Positions 1-5,598 of a DNA stretch of 6,092 bases are shown one piece after another. The stretch covers positions 1 through 6,092 of the forward strand of contig PKER01000343.1 of NCBI GenBank assembly GCA_002919115.1, given 5' to 3'. The first letter of the stretch is position 1, and the number at the start of each line of letters is the position of its first letter. The translations under genes were made by a program, and so were the position numbers. This stretch comes from a bacterium. Lineage in GTDB: Bacteria; Actinomycetota; Thermoleophilia; Solirubrobacterales; 70-9. A model generated the notes under the pieces. The model was not told the origin of the DNA. It ran no database searches and saw only the letters and a program-made list of their open reading frames with translations.

Positions 1-3
1 CGA

Positions 4-46
4 CGTTCAGCCCTGGTCGTCGTTTTCCGGCGACGTGGGCTGAACG
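4..46. repeat. 43-bp palindromic repeat, copy R1
   Basis: This is one of four copies of a 43-bp hairpin element in the window. The outer arms CGTTCAGCCC (4-13) and GGGCTGAACG (37-46) are perfect 10-bp inverted repeats. Inside them, two mismatched pairs are followed by a further 7 bp that includes one G-T wobble, closing on a TTTTC loop. It lies about 118 bp beyond the sdhE stop and downstream of the operon's own hairpin. More copies may lie to the left of the window. The orientation (T-rich loop on the plus strand) matches the other three copies. The function is unknown; a REP-like element, a transcription end or a protein-binding site are all possible. Confidence 0.85.
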
Positions 47-106
47 GCGCCGCTGGGGGGCGATACCGGCGCCCGGCCCCCGACGGTTGCGCGAGCGGCC
101 CTCAAG

Positions 107-138
107 CGAAAGGCCCGGGCGATCCGCCCGGGCCTTCG
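107..138 (-). terminator. Probable terminator hairpin of the sdh operon
   Basis: A perfect 11-bp GC-rich stem (110-120 with 126-136) closes on a 5-nt loop. Skipping a bulged A at 109 adds two more pairs (107-108 with 137-138). It begins about 25 nt past the sdhE stop in the direction of transcription. The 3' side read on the minus strand is only CCTTTCG, so there is no proper U-run. That is common for hairpin terminators in high-GC actinobacteria, but it leaves the strength uncertain. Confidence 0.65.
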
Positions 139-163
139 GCTCAAACGTTTCTGGCAACCAGGC

Positions 164-1072
164 CTACGCCGGCACCGCCGCCAGCCGCTGCTCGACGGAC
201 TCCGTCGACGCGATGTGCTTCGGCATGCCGAGCTCCTTGGGCTCGAAGCCGAGCGCGAGGCCGACGAGCTGGGGGAGATGCAGGATCGGCAGGCCGAGGT
301 CGCGGCCGACGACCTTCGCCGCCTCCGGCTGCTGCATGTCCAGGTTGAGGTGGCACAGCGGGCACGGGGTGACGAGCGCGTCGGCGCCGGCGTCGATCGC
401 GTCGCCGACGTGCGTGCCCGCCTGGCGCAGCGAGGTCTCGCGGTTCATCGTGATGACCGGGAAGCCGCAGCACTTGCGGGCGCCGTCGTACTCCGCGACC
501 GTGCCGCCGAGGGCCTCGATGACCATCTCGAGGTAGAGGTCGCGGTTGGGGTGCTCGTCGTAGCCCAGCCGGTGGCGCGGACGCACCACGTAGCAGCCGT
601 AGAACGGGCCGACGCGCAGGCCGGTGAGCGGGCGCTTGACCTGCTCGCGCAGGCGGTCGAGGCCGTAGTCCTCGACCAGAACCCACAGGAAGTTCTTGTT
701 CGAGAACCCGGGCTTGCCCTTCTCGTAGGAGAGGCCCTCCTCGGCGAGGATCTCGTTGATGTGCGCCCGGTACGCCGAGTTCGCGTCGAGGCGCTGCTGG
801 CACTCGGACTGCGCGCCCTGGCAGGTCGAGCAGATGTTCATCATCGGCAGGCCCGTCTGCTGGGCGAGCGCGAACGTGCGCGCGTTCAGCGTGTCGGCGA
901 GCTCCTGGTTGTGCTCGGCGATCACGCCGGCGCCGCAGCAGTTGGCGCGATCGAGCTCGACGAGCTCGATGCCCAGGCGGTTCGCCACGAGCGCCATCGA
1001 GCCGTGCAGCTCGGGGGTGAAGCCGCGTGATACGCAGCCCGGCCAGTAGGCCAGCTTGAGGTTCGTGGCCAT
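164..1072 (-). CDS. sdhE: Succinate dehydrogenase HdrB-like subunit (SdhE), CCG-domain protein
   Basis: This 302-aa protein resembles subunit B of heterodisulfide reductase and SdhE/MfrE of class E succinate:quinone oxidoreductases, where it replaces the haem-binding membrane anchors and passes electrons between SdhB and the quinone pool. Two complete cysteine-rich CCG motifs are visible. The first is C13, C45-C46-G47, C81 and C84; the second is C160, C201-C202-G203, C237 and C240. In this family such motifs bind unusual [4Fe-4S] clusters. The Cys-to-CC gaps are 31 and 40 residues, and both CC-to-CxxC gaps are 34. I see no signal peptide and no clear transmembrane helix, so any membrane contact would be peripheral. 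The ATG at 1072 overlaps the sdhB stop as TGATG and has GGAGG 8 nt upstream, which supports this start and translational coupling. An HdrB of another redox complex is the main alternative, but the sdhAB context argues against it. Confidence 0.9.
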   Translation of the reverse strand: MATNLKLAYWPGCVSRGFTPELHGSMALVANRLGIELVELDRANCCGAGVIAEHNQELADTLNARTFALAQQTGLPMMNICSTCQGAQSECQQRLDANSAYRAHINEILAEEGLSYEKGKPGFSNKNFLWVLVEDYGLDRLREQVKRPLTGLRVGPFYGCYVVRPRHRLGYDEHPNRDLYLEMVIEALGGTVAEYDGARKCCGFPVITMNRETSLRQAGTHVGDAIDAGADALVTPCPLCHLNLDMQQPEAAKVVGRDLGLPILHLPQLVGLALGFEPKELGMPKHIASTESVEQRLAAVPA

Positions 1073-2262
1073 CAGGAATCCCTCCGTTCCTCGGCGTTCT
1101 CGACAGTGGTCTCGGCGCTCGCGCCGACCTCCGCGGGCTCGTCGTCCTCCACGCCCGAGATGTAGAGGTTGAGCTCCTCGCGGTGCTCCTCGGCGTGCTT
1201 GTAGATGCGCTTGACGTGGTCCTGCGCATCGCCCGGAAGCTTCGGGTGGATGCCGGGGATCAGCTTGGGCAGGGAGCGCATCTTGCCGGTCTTGATCCCG
1301 CGGATCGCGGTCGGCAGCGAGCCGAGCAGGCCCTTGATCGCGGCCTTCGACGGCTTGAGCTTGCCCTTGATCCCCTGCGCGTAGGACTCCTGGAGGAGCA
1401 GCGACTCGTCCAGCGTGCCCTTCTTCTCGATGATCTTCACGAACGCGGTCTCGTGACGGCGCCCGTTGTTGCGATCGTCGATGTCGTGGTCGTGACCCGC
1501 GAGGCGGCGCAGCCGCATGATCTGGTCCATCGGCGCGACGCCCTTCGGGCAGGCATCCACGCACGAGAAGCAGTGCGTGCAGTCGTAGATGCCGTGCGGG
1601 TCCTGCGCGAGGTCGTTGAGGCGGGCCTCCGTGTCGACGTCGCGCGGGTCGCCCACGAAGCGGTAGGCCTTGGCCAGCGCGGCCGGGCCGATGAAGTCCG
1701 GGTCGGCCTCCATCGAGAGGCAGGAGGAGACGCAGGCGCCGCACTGGATGCAGGCGATGGTCTGCGTGATGTCGACCATCGTCTCGGGCGGCACGATGCG
1801 CTCCCGCTCCGGCGGGTTGCCGTCGTCGATCAGCCACGGGGTGACGCGCCGGATCTTCTTCCAGTGCGTCGACTCCATGTCCGTGACCAGGTCCTTGATC
1901 ACGGGCATGTTGCCCATCGGCTCGACGACGATCGGCTGGTTGCCGTCGCCGTCCCCGTCGGCCCCCGCGTCGGTCTCCCTCGCGAGCCGGTTGGCGCGCT
2001 CCTGCGCCTCACCGATCTGGGTGAGGCAGGCCAGGGTGGACTGCCCGTTGATCTTCACCCCGCAGGAACCGCAGATCGCGGCGCGGCACGAGCAGCGGAC
2101 TCCCAGCGAGCCGTCCTGGCGGTCCTTGGCCTGCAGGAGGCCGTCCAGCACCGACAGCGTCGGATCCAGCTCGACCTCGAACTCCTCCCAGTAGGGGCCG
2201 GCGGGTCCACGGTCGTCGGCCTCCGGCTTCTGGCGCCTAACTCGCAGCGTGTACTCCGCCAT
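1072..2262 (-). CDS. sdhB: Succinate dehydrogenase iron-sulfur subunit (SdhB), extended form
   Basis: This 396-aa iron-sulfur subunit relays electrons from the SdhA flavin to SdhE. The N-terminal ferredoxin-like domain has [2Fe-2S] ligands C59, C64, C67 and C79, plus an extra C57. The C-terminal domain has two cysteine motifs: C171, C174, C177, C181, and C228, C231, C234, C238 with the CP signature. By comparison with E. coli FrdB, C171/C174/C177/C238 hold the middle [4Fe-4S] cluster, and C181/C228/C234 hold the third. C231 sits where E. coli FrdB has Val207, so the third cluster could be [4Fe-4S] in place of [3Fe-4S]. The protein is much longer than classical SdhB (about 240 aa): it has an acidic Asp/Gly-rich insert at about 97-108 and a tail of about 140 residues after the last cysteine motif, basic in the middle and acidic at the end. 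The start is the ATG 29 bp after sdhA. AGGAG lies only 3 nt upstream, and GGAAAGG lies 9 nt upstream. Confidence 0.93.
   Translation of the reverse strand: MAEYTLRVRRQKPEADDRGPAGPYWEEFEVELDPTLSVLDGLLQAKDRQDGSLGVRCSCRAAICGSCGVKINGQSTLACLTQIGEAQERANRLARETDAGADGDGDGNQPIVVEPMGNMPVIKDLVTDMESTHWKKIRRVTPWLIDDGNPPERERIVPPETMVDITQTIACIQCGACVSSCLSMEADPDFIGPAALAKAYRFVGDPRDVDTEARLNDLAQDPHGIYDCTHCFSCVDACPKGVAPMDQIMRLRRLAGHDHDIDDRNNGRRHETAFVKIIEKKGTLDESLLLQESYAQGIKGKLKPSKAAIKGLLGSLPTAIRGIKTGKMRSLPKLIPGIHPKLPGDAQDHVKRIYKHAEEHREELNLYISGVEDDEPAEVGASAETTVENAEERRDS
1081..1085 (-). promoter_or_regulatory. Ribosome binding site of sdhE inside the sdhB 3' end
   Basis: GGAGG on the minus strand lies within the last codons of sdhB, 8 nt before the sdhE ATG. 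With the TGATG stop/start overlap it fixes the sdhE start at 1072 and excludes the longer open frame that continues upstream. Confidence 0.8.
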
Positions 2263-2291
2263 TGGCTCCTGCCTTTCCGTGTCGGCTTACT

Positions 2292-3992
2292 TCAGTACTT
2301 GCGCTCGGCCGGTTGCCACTGAGTGATCGTGACCGGGGCATACCCGATCTTCGGCTCGTCACCGTCGAGCGTGAGCGTGATGTGCTTCAACCACTCCTCG
2401 TCGTTGCGCTCGGGGTAGTCCGTGCGGTACTGGGCCCCGCGGCTCTCGGTCCGGTGCAGCGCGGCGATGCACGTGCACTCGGCCGAGTCGAGCATGAAGC
2501 TGAGCTCCAGCGCCCCGAGGATGTCCTGGTTGAAGACCGTGCCGCGGTCGTCGATGTAGGCGGTCTTCGCCTCCTCCTTGAGACGGCGGACGGTCTCCAG
2601 GGCCTTGGTCAGGCCCTCCTCGTCGCGGAAGACCGCGACGTACTTGTCCATCGTGGTGCCGAGCTCGTGCTTGATCTCGGAGATGCGCCGGCCGGTGGCG
2701 CGCTCGCGCTTCATGATCTCGCCGATCTTCGCCTCCTCGTCGGCCAGGATCGCGCGCGAGGGCCGGCTCCAGTCGATCCGCTTCGCGCGGTCGGCGGCGT
2801 GGGCGCCGGCGCGCCGGCCGAAGATCAGCGTGTCGAGCAGCGAGTTCGCGCCGAGACGGTTGCCGCCGTGCACCGAGACGCAGGCGCACTCGCCGGCCGC
2901 GTACAGGCCGGGGATGGAGGTGGCGCCGTTGACGTCGGTCTTGACGCCGCCCATCGTGTAGTGGTTGCCCGGCTTGATGCGGATCGGCTCGCGGGTGATG
3001 TCGACGCCCGCGAAGTCGCGGCCGACCAGGACGATCTCGCGCAGCGCCTCGTGGATGCGCTTCTTCGGCACGACCGTGATGTCGAGCGCGACGGTCCCGT
3101 CCGGGAAGCCGCGGCCCTCGTTGATCTCGGTCTGCTCGGCGCGCGAGACGACGTCGCGCGAGGCAAGCTCCATCTTGTTGGGCGCGTACTTCTCCATGAA
3201 GCGCTCGCCCTTCGCGTTGAGCAGGTGCGCGCCCTCGCCGCGCGCGCCCTCGGTGATCAGGAAGCCCTTGCCCGCCAGCGTGGTCGGGTGGTACTGGATC
3301 ATCTCCATGTCCATGAGCGGCGCGCCGGCCCGGTAGGCCATCGCGATGCCGTCGCCGGTGCAGATCAGCGCGTTCGTGGTCGGCTTCCAGATCTGCCCGT
3401 TGCCGCCCGTGGCGAGGATCACGTTCTTCGCCTCGAACAGCTCCATCGAGCCGTCGCGCACGTTGCGGGTAACGGCGCCGACGCAGTTGCCGTCGTCGTC
3501 GATGGCGAGCGCCGTCGTGAAGTACTCCTCGTAGCGGTCGATGAGGTCGGAGTACTTCATGAGCTGCTCGTAGAGCACGTGCATGATCGCCTGACCGGTG
3601 ATGTCGGCGACGTAGAAGGTGCGCGCCTGCGAGGCGCCACCGAACGCGCGCGTCCCGAGCTTGCCCTCCTCGTTGCGATGGAAGGGGACGCCCAGATGCT
3701 CGAGGTGGAGGATCTCCTCCGGCGCCTCCCGGCACATCACCTCGATCGCGTCCTGGTCGCCCAGGTAGTCGGAGCCCTTGACGGTGTCAAAGGCGTGCGA
3801 CTCCCAGGTGTCGCCCGGGTTCAGAGCGGCGTTGATCCCGCCCTGCGCCGCGTTCGAGTGTGACCGCACGGGGTGGACCTTCGAGATGATCCCCACCGTG
3901 ACTCCCTTTTCCGCCGCGGCCAGCGCTGCGCGCTGACCCGCAAGCCCTGCTCCTATGACAAGTACGTCATGCTTTGGCACTTCGCGGCGCAT
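2292..3992 (-). CDS. sdhA: Succinate dehydrogenase/fumarate reductase flavoprotein subunit (SdhA)
   Basis: The catalytic subunit interconverts succinate and fumarate using covalently bound FAD. Numbered from the ATG at 3992 it has 566 aa, a normal family length. Visible motifs are the FAD-binding GAGLAG (14-19), RSH with H45 matching the flavin-linking histidine of E. coli SdhA, and QYHPT with H235. The TEGARGEG active-site loop is at 247-254. The substrate residues are R279 in SRDVV, H344 in NHYTMGG and R379 in GGNRLGANS. The helical C-terminal domain ends with the usual SRGAQYRTDYPERND-type segment. There is no twin-arginine or other signal peptide, so the catalytic site faces the cytoplasm. 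The start is uncertain: the open frame runs up to 4073, but homology begins near 3980. The ATG at 3992 has no spaced ribosome binding site, while a GTG at 3980 has AGGA 11 nt upstream. It is the first gene of sdhA-sdhB-sdhE. Confidence 0.95.
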   Translation of the reverse strand: MRREVPKHDVLVIGAGLAGQRAALAAAEKGVTVGIISKVHPVRSHSNAAQGGINAALNPGDTWESHAFDTVKGSDYLGDQDAIEVMCREAPEEILHLEHLGVPFHRNEEGKLGTRAFGGASQARTFYVADITGQAIMHVLYEQLMKYSDLIDRYEEYFTTALAIDDDGNCVGAVTRNVRDGSMELFEAKNVILATGGNGQIWKPTTNALICTGDGIAMAYRAGAPLMDMEMIQYHPTTLAGKGFLITEGARGEGAHLLNAKGERFMEKYAPNKMELASRDVVSRAEQTEINEGRGFPDGTVALDITVVPKKRIHEALREIVLVGRDFAGVDITREPIRIKPGNHYTMGGVKTDVNGATSIPGLYAAGECACVSVHGGNRLGANSLLDTLIFGRRAGAHAADRAKRIDWSRPSRAILADEEAKIGEIMKRERATGRRISEIKHELGTTMDKYVAVFRDEEGLTKALETVRRLKEEAKTAYIDDRGTVFNQDILGALELSFMLDSAECTCIAALHRTESRGAQYRTDYPERNDEEWLKHITLTLDGDEPKIGYAPVTITQWQPAERKY

Positions 3993-3996
3993 CCTA
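3991..3996 (-). promoter_or_regulatory. Possible -10 element (TAGGAT) of the sdh operon
   Basis: The minus strand has an AT-rich pocket just before sdhA, unusual against this GC-rich background, reading CTTGCTTATAGGATG. TAGGAT fits the TANNNT form of actinobacterial -10 boxes. Transcription would then start about 3-4 nt before the alternative GTG start at 3980, and the ATG at 3992 would fall inside the promoter. I see no convincing -35 at 16-18 nt spacing, so support is weak. Confidence 0.3.
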
Positions 3997-4078
3997 TAAG
4001 CAAGAAATCCGACCCCGTCGCTGGGAATCTCGGGGCAGGGCCAAGCGGAGCGCCGGGGCCGCCGCCACTCCACGCAGA

Positions 4079-4121
4079 CGTTCAGTCCTGGTCGTCGGTT
4101 TTCGAATACGTGGGCTGAACG
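4079..4121. repeat. 43-bp palindromic repeat, copy R2
   Basis: This is the first of three tandem copies upstream of sdhA. It is the most degraded: of 19 possible stem pairs, 14 are Watson-Crick and one is a T-G wobble at position 8, with mismatches in the inner half. The outer arms and the T-rich loop (GTTTT) are kept. Its start is 61 bp from the start of R3, with an 18-bp spacer that shows no likeness to the next spacer. Confidence 0.85.
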
Positions 4122-4139
4122 AAGCCGGACGTCGCGGCT

Positions 4140-4182
4140 CGTTCAGCCGTGGTCGTCGTTTTTCGACGACCACGGCTGAACG
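4140..4182. repeat. 43-bp palindromic repeat, copy R3 (perfect hairpin)
   Basis: This copy is a perfect inverted repeat. The 19-bp arm CGTTCAGCCGTGGTCGTCG (4140-4158) pairs fully with 4164-4182 around a TTTTT loop. Stem position 10 is G-C here but C-G in R1, R2 and R4; both arms change together, which is a compensatory substitution favouring selection on the folded or dyad-symmetric form. It could act as a strong hairpin in either transcript direction, but no U-run follows the stem. Confidence 0.92.
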
Positions 4183-4201
4183 AACGTGGCGGCCCGCGGA
4201 A

Positions 4202-4244
4202 CGTTCAGCCCTCGTCGTCGTTTTTCGACTACCAGGGCTGAACG
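4202..4244. repeat. 43-bp palindromic repeat, copy R4
   Basis: This copy pairs 17 of 19 stem positions around a TTTTT loop, with mismatches at stem positions 12 and 15. It starts 62 bp after R3 with a 19-bp spacer. Its edge is only 5 bp from the cupin stop codon, so in the minus direction it could also serve as the end of the cupin transcript. No poly-U tail follows. Confidence 0.9.
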
Positions 4245-4249
4245 TCGGG

Positions 4250-4789
4250 TCAGGGGGCGAGGGCCGAGAGGTCGATCCCGATCGCGGCGTTCTCCTCCGG
4301 GCCGGCCTGCCAGTGCCCGAAGCGCGCCGCGGCCTGCGCGAAGCGCTCCAGGTCGGCTGGGGCGGGCTGCCCTGCGCTCTGCTCGCTGACGGGCCTGGCG
4401 ATCTCGCGGAAGAACCGGGCGAGTCGCTCCTCGGTGACCACGAGGTTCACGACGGGCTCGTTCGAGCCGTTGCGCCACGCGTGCGGGACCCCGCCCGGGA
4501 CGTGCAGCGCGCGGCCGGGCTCGACGACCGCCCAGCGGGGATCCTCCCCGTAGCCCACCAGCCCCTCCATCCGGCCGCTCAGCACGACGAACGTCTCGGG
4601 CTCGGGGTGGCTGTGCAGCGGGACGACCCCGCCCGCGGGGACCGTCCCGCGGATCAGGCAGGGCGCGCGGTCGTCGCCCGTGAGCGGGGTGATGATCTGC
4701 ACGGTCGGCCCCAGGACGTCGAGGGTTTCGGCCGCCTCCAGGTCGATGAGCTGCGCCGCGGCGCGCAGCGGGGCGTTGGCTGAGGACAT
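4250..4789 (-). CDS. Cupin-domain protein, function unknown
   Basis: This 179-aa protein has a single conserved cupin beta-barrel. Motif 1 is H59, H61 and E65 in the HSHPEPETFVVLSG stretch. Motif 2 runs through PGRALHVPGGVPH with H103. These four residues are the usual metal ligands of the fold. The remaining 70 or so C-terminal residues look helical and carry no motif I recognise. Such small cupins include dioxygenases, isomerases and ligand sensors, and nothing here picks one substrate. The ATG has AGGAGGA 4 nt upstream, so the start is well supported. It is divergent from the neighbouring dihydrofolate-reductase-like gene, with 136 bp between them, and converges on the repeat array, whose last copy begins 5 bp after its stop. 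Confidence 0.85.
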   Translation of the reverse strand: MSSANAPLRAAAQLIDLEAAETLDVLGPTVQIITPLTGDDRAPCLIRGTVPAGGVVPLHSHPEPETFVVLSGRMEGLVGYGEDPRWAVVEPGRALHVPGGVPHAWRNGSNEPVVNLVVTEERLARFFREIARPVSEQSAGQPAPADLERFAQAAARFGHWQAGPEENAAIGIDLSALAP

Positions 4790-4889
4790 CTGCTCCTCCT
4801 CATCCGGTCGTTTGCCCCCCGGGGCGCTCCGGCCGGTCGCACCGCAGCGCCGCGAAAGAGGGGTGTTGCGATTACTTCCCGAGCCGCGC

Positions 4890-4902
4890 CCGGTCTAACC
4901 GG
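4890..4902. promoter_or_regulatory. Small dyad in the divergent intergenic region
   Basis: CCGGTCTAACCGG is a 13-bp dyad with 5-bp arms around CTA. It lies 23 bp before the start of the dihydrofolate-reductase-like gene and about 100 bp before the cupin gene. It could be an operator for either gene, but dyads this short arise by chance in GC-rich DNA. I see no clear -35/-10 pair in the rest of the 136-bp gap. Confidence 0.2.
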
Positions 4903-4925
4903 CAGGCGAACGGAAAGGAGAGGTC

Positions 4926-5549
4926 ATGAGAAAGCTCGTGGCGGTATGCCAGATCACCCTCGACGGCGTCATGCAGGCGCCGGGCGCGCCCGACGAGGAC
5001 CGGGACGGAGGCTTCGACCACGGCGGCTGGGCCTTCGGCTACCTCGACGACGAGTTCCTGGGCTGTGTGCGCGCGGCGTTCTCCCGACCCTTCGACCTCG
5101 TCCTCGGCCGCAGGACGTACGAGATCTTCGCGTCCTACTGGCCGCACCAGGAGGGGCCGATCGCCGACGGCCTCAACGGCGCCCGCAAGTACGTGGCCTC
5201 GCGCACGCTCGAGCGCGCCGACTGGGAGAACTCGGTGCTGCTCGAGGGCGACGCGGCCGAGGCGCTCGCGCGGGTCAAGCGCGAGGACGGCCCGGAGCTG
5301 ATCACGCAGGGCAGCACCGAGCTGCTCCAGTCCCTGCTCGCCGCGGGCCTCGTCGACGAGTTCCGCCTGATGACCTTCCCGGTGGTCGCCGGCTCGGGCA
5401 AGCGCCTGTTCGGCTCCGGCGCCCGGCCCGCGGGCCTGCGCCTGCTCGAAGCCACGACCACGCCGAGCGGCGTGACGTTCGCAAGCTACGCCGTCGAGGG
5501 GCCCATCCGCGCGGGGTCGATCCCCGACCGCGAGCCCGCCCCGACCTAG
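4926..5549 (+). CDS. Dihydrofolate reductase family protein (RibD C-terminal domain)
   Basis: This 207-aa protein belongs to the RibD-C/dihydrofolate-reductase-like superfamily of NADPH-dependent reductases. Supporting features are the N-terminal strand MRKLVAVCQITLDGVM, the LVLGRRTYE turn at 58-66, and GPELITQGSTELLQSLL followed by LVDEFRL and the PVVAGSGKRLF segment (122-162). No deaminase domain is attached, so it is not a full RibD, and the chemistry is unknown for most stand-alone members. It is a little long for this group, with a proline- and charge-rich tail after about residue 190. The ATG has AAGGAGAGG a few nt upstream (AGGAG spacing 5 nt), so the start is firm. A 49-bp gap separates it from the next gene, which probably has its own promoter. 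Confidence 0.88.
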   Translation: MRKLVAVCQITLDGVMQAPGAPDEDRDGGFDHGGWAFGYLDDEFLGCVRAAFSRPFDLVLGRRTYEIFASYWPHQEGPIADGLNGARKYVASRTLERADWENSVLLEGDAAEALARVKREDGPELITQGSTELLQSLLAAGLVDEFRLMTFPVVAGSGKRLFGSGARPAGLRLLEATTTPSGVTFASYAVEGPIRAGSIPDREPAPT

Positions 5550-5562
5550 GCCGCGGCACGGA

Positions 5563-5591
5563 CTGAAGCCCGCGGCGCGAGCGGCTACGAT
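5563..5591 (+). promoter_or_regulatory. Candidate promoter giving a leaderless mRNA for the MDR gene
   Basis: TACGAT at 5586-5591 is a good TANNNT -10 box, with CTGAAG (partly matching TTGACA) at 5563-5568 and a 17-bp spacer. Exactly 7 nt separate the -10 from the GTG at 5599, so transcription would begin at or next to the start codon. There is no Shine-Dalgarno sequence before that GTG, which fits a leaderless transcript. Confidence 0.5.
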
Positions 5592-5598
5592 CCCGGCC

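Noticed and set aside
46..73. GGCGCC pair next to R1 as an additional hairpin
   Set aside because: GGCGCC is a common self-complementary hexamer in this composition, and the stem does not extend beyond 6 bp.
892..899. GTTCAGC inside sdhE as a further repeat copy
   Set aside because: Only 7-8 bases match, there is no matching right arm, and it lies in coding sequence.
1183..2322. Plus-strand open frame of 379 aa opposite sdhB
   Set aside because: It is antisense to sdhB with its cysteine motifs, has biased composition and no family resemblance.
2262..3863. Long plus-strand open frame of 533 aa opposite sdhA
   Set aside because: It is antisense to a firmly identified sdhA. It is rich in V, A, L, R and D, as expected from the opposite strand of a high-GC gene, and has no recognisable motif.
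4079..4121. The palindromes as ordinary rho-independent terminators
   Set aside because: The T-run is in the loop and not after the stem, and three tandem copies lie upstream of sdhA. A terminating role for R4 after the cupin gene remains possible but is not shown.
4079..4244. The regularly spaced repeats as a CRISPR array
   Set aside because: Spacers are only 18-19 bp and the repeats are 43 bp, full palindromes and unequal to each other. No cas gene is nearby.
5551..5575. CCGCGG inverted pair after the dihydrofolate-reductase-like gene as a terminator
   Set aside because: The arms are only 6 bp of a self-palindromic GC hexamer with a 13-nt loop and no T-run. It overlaps the likely -35 of the next gene.
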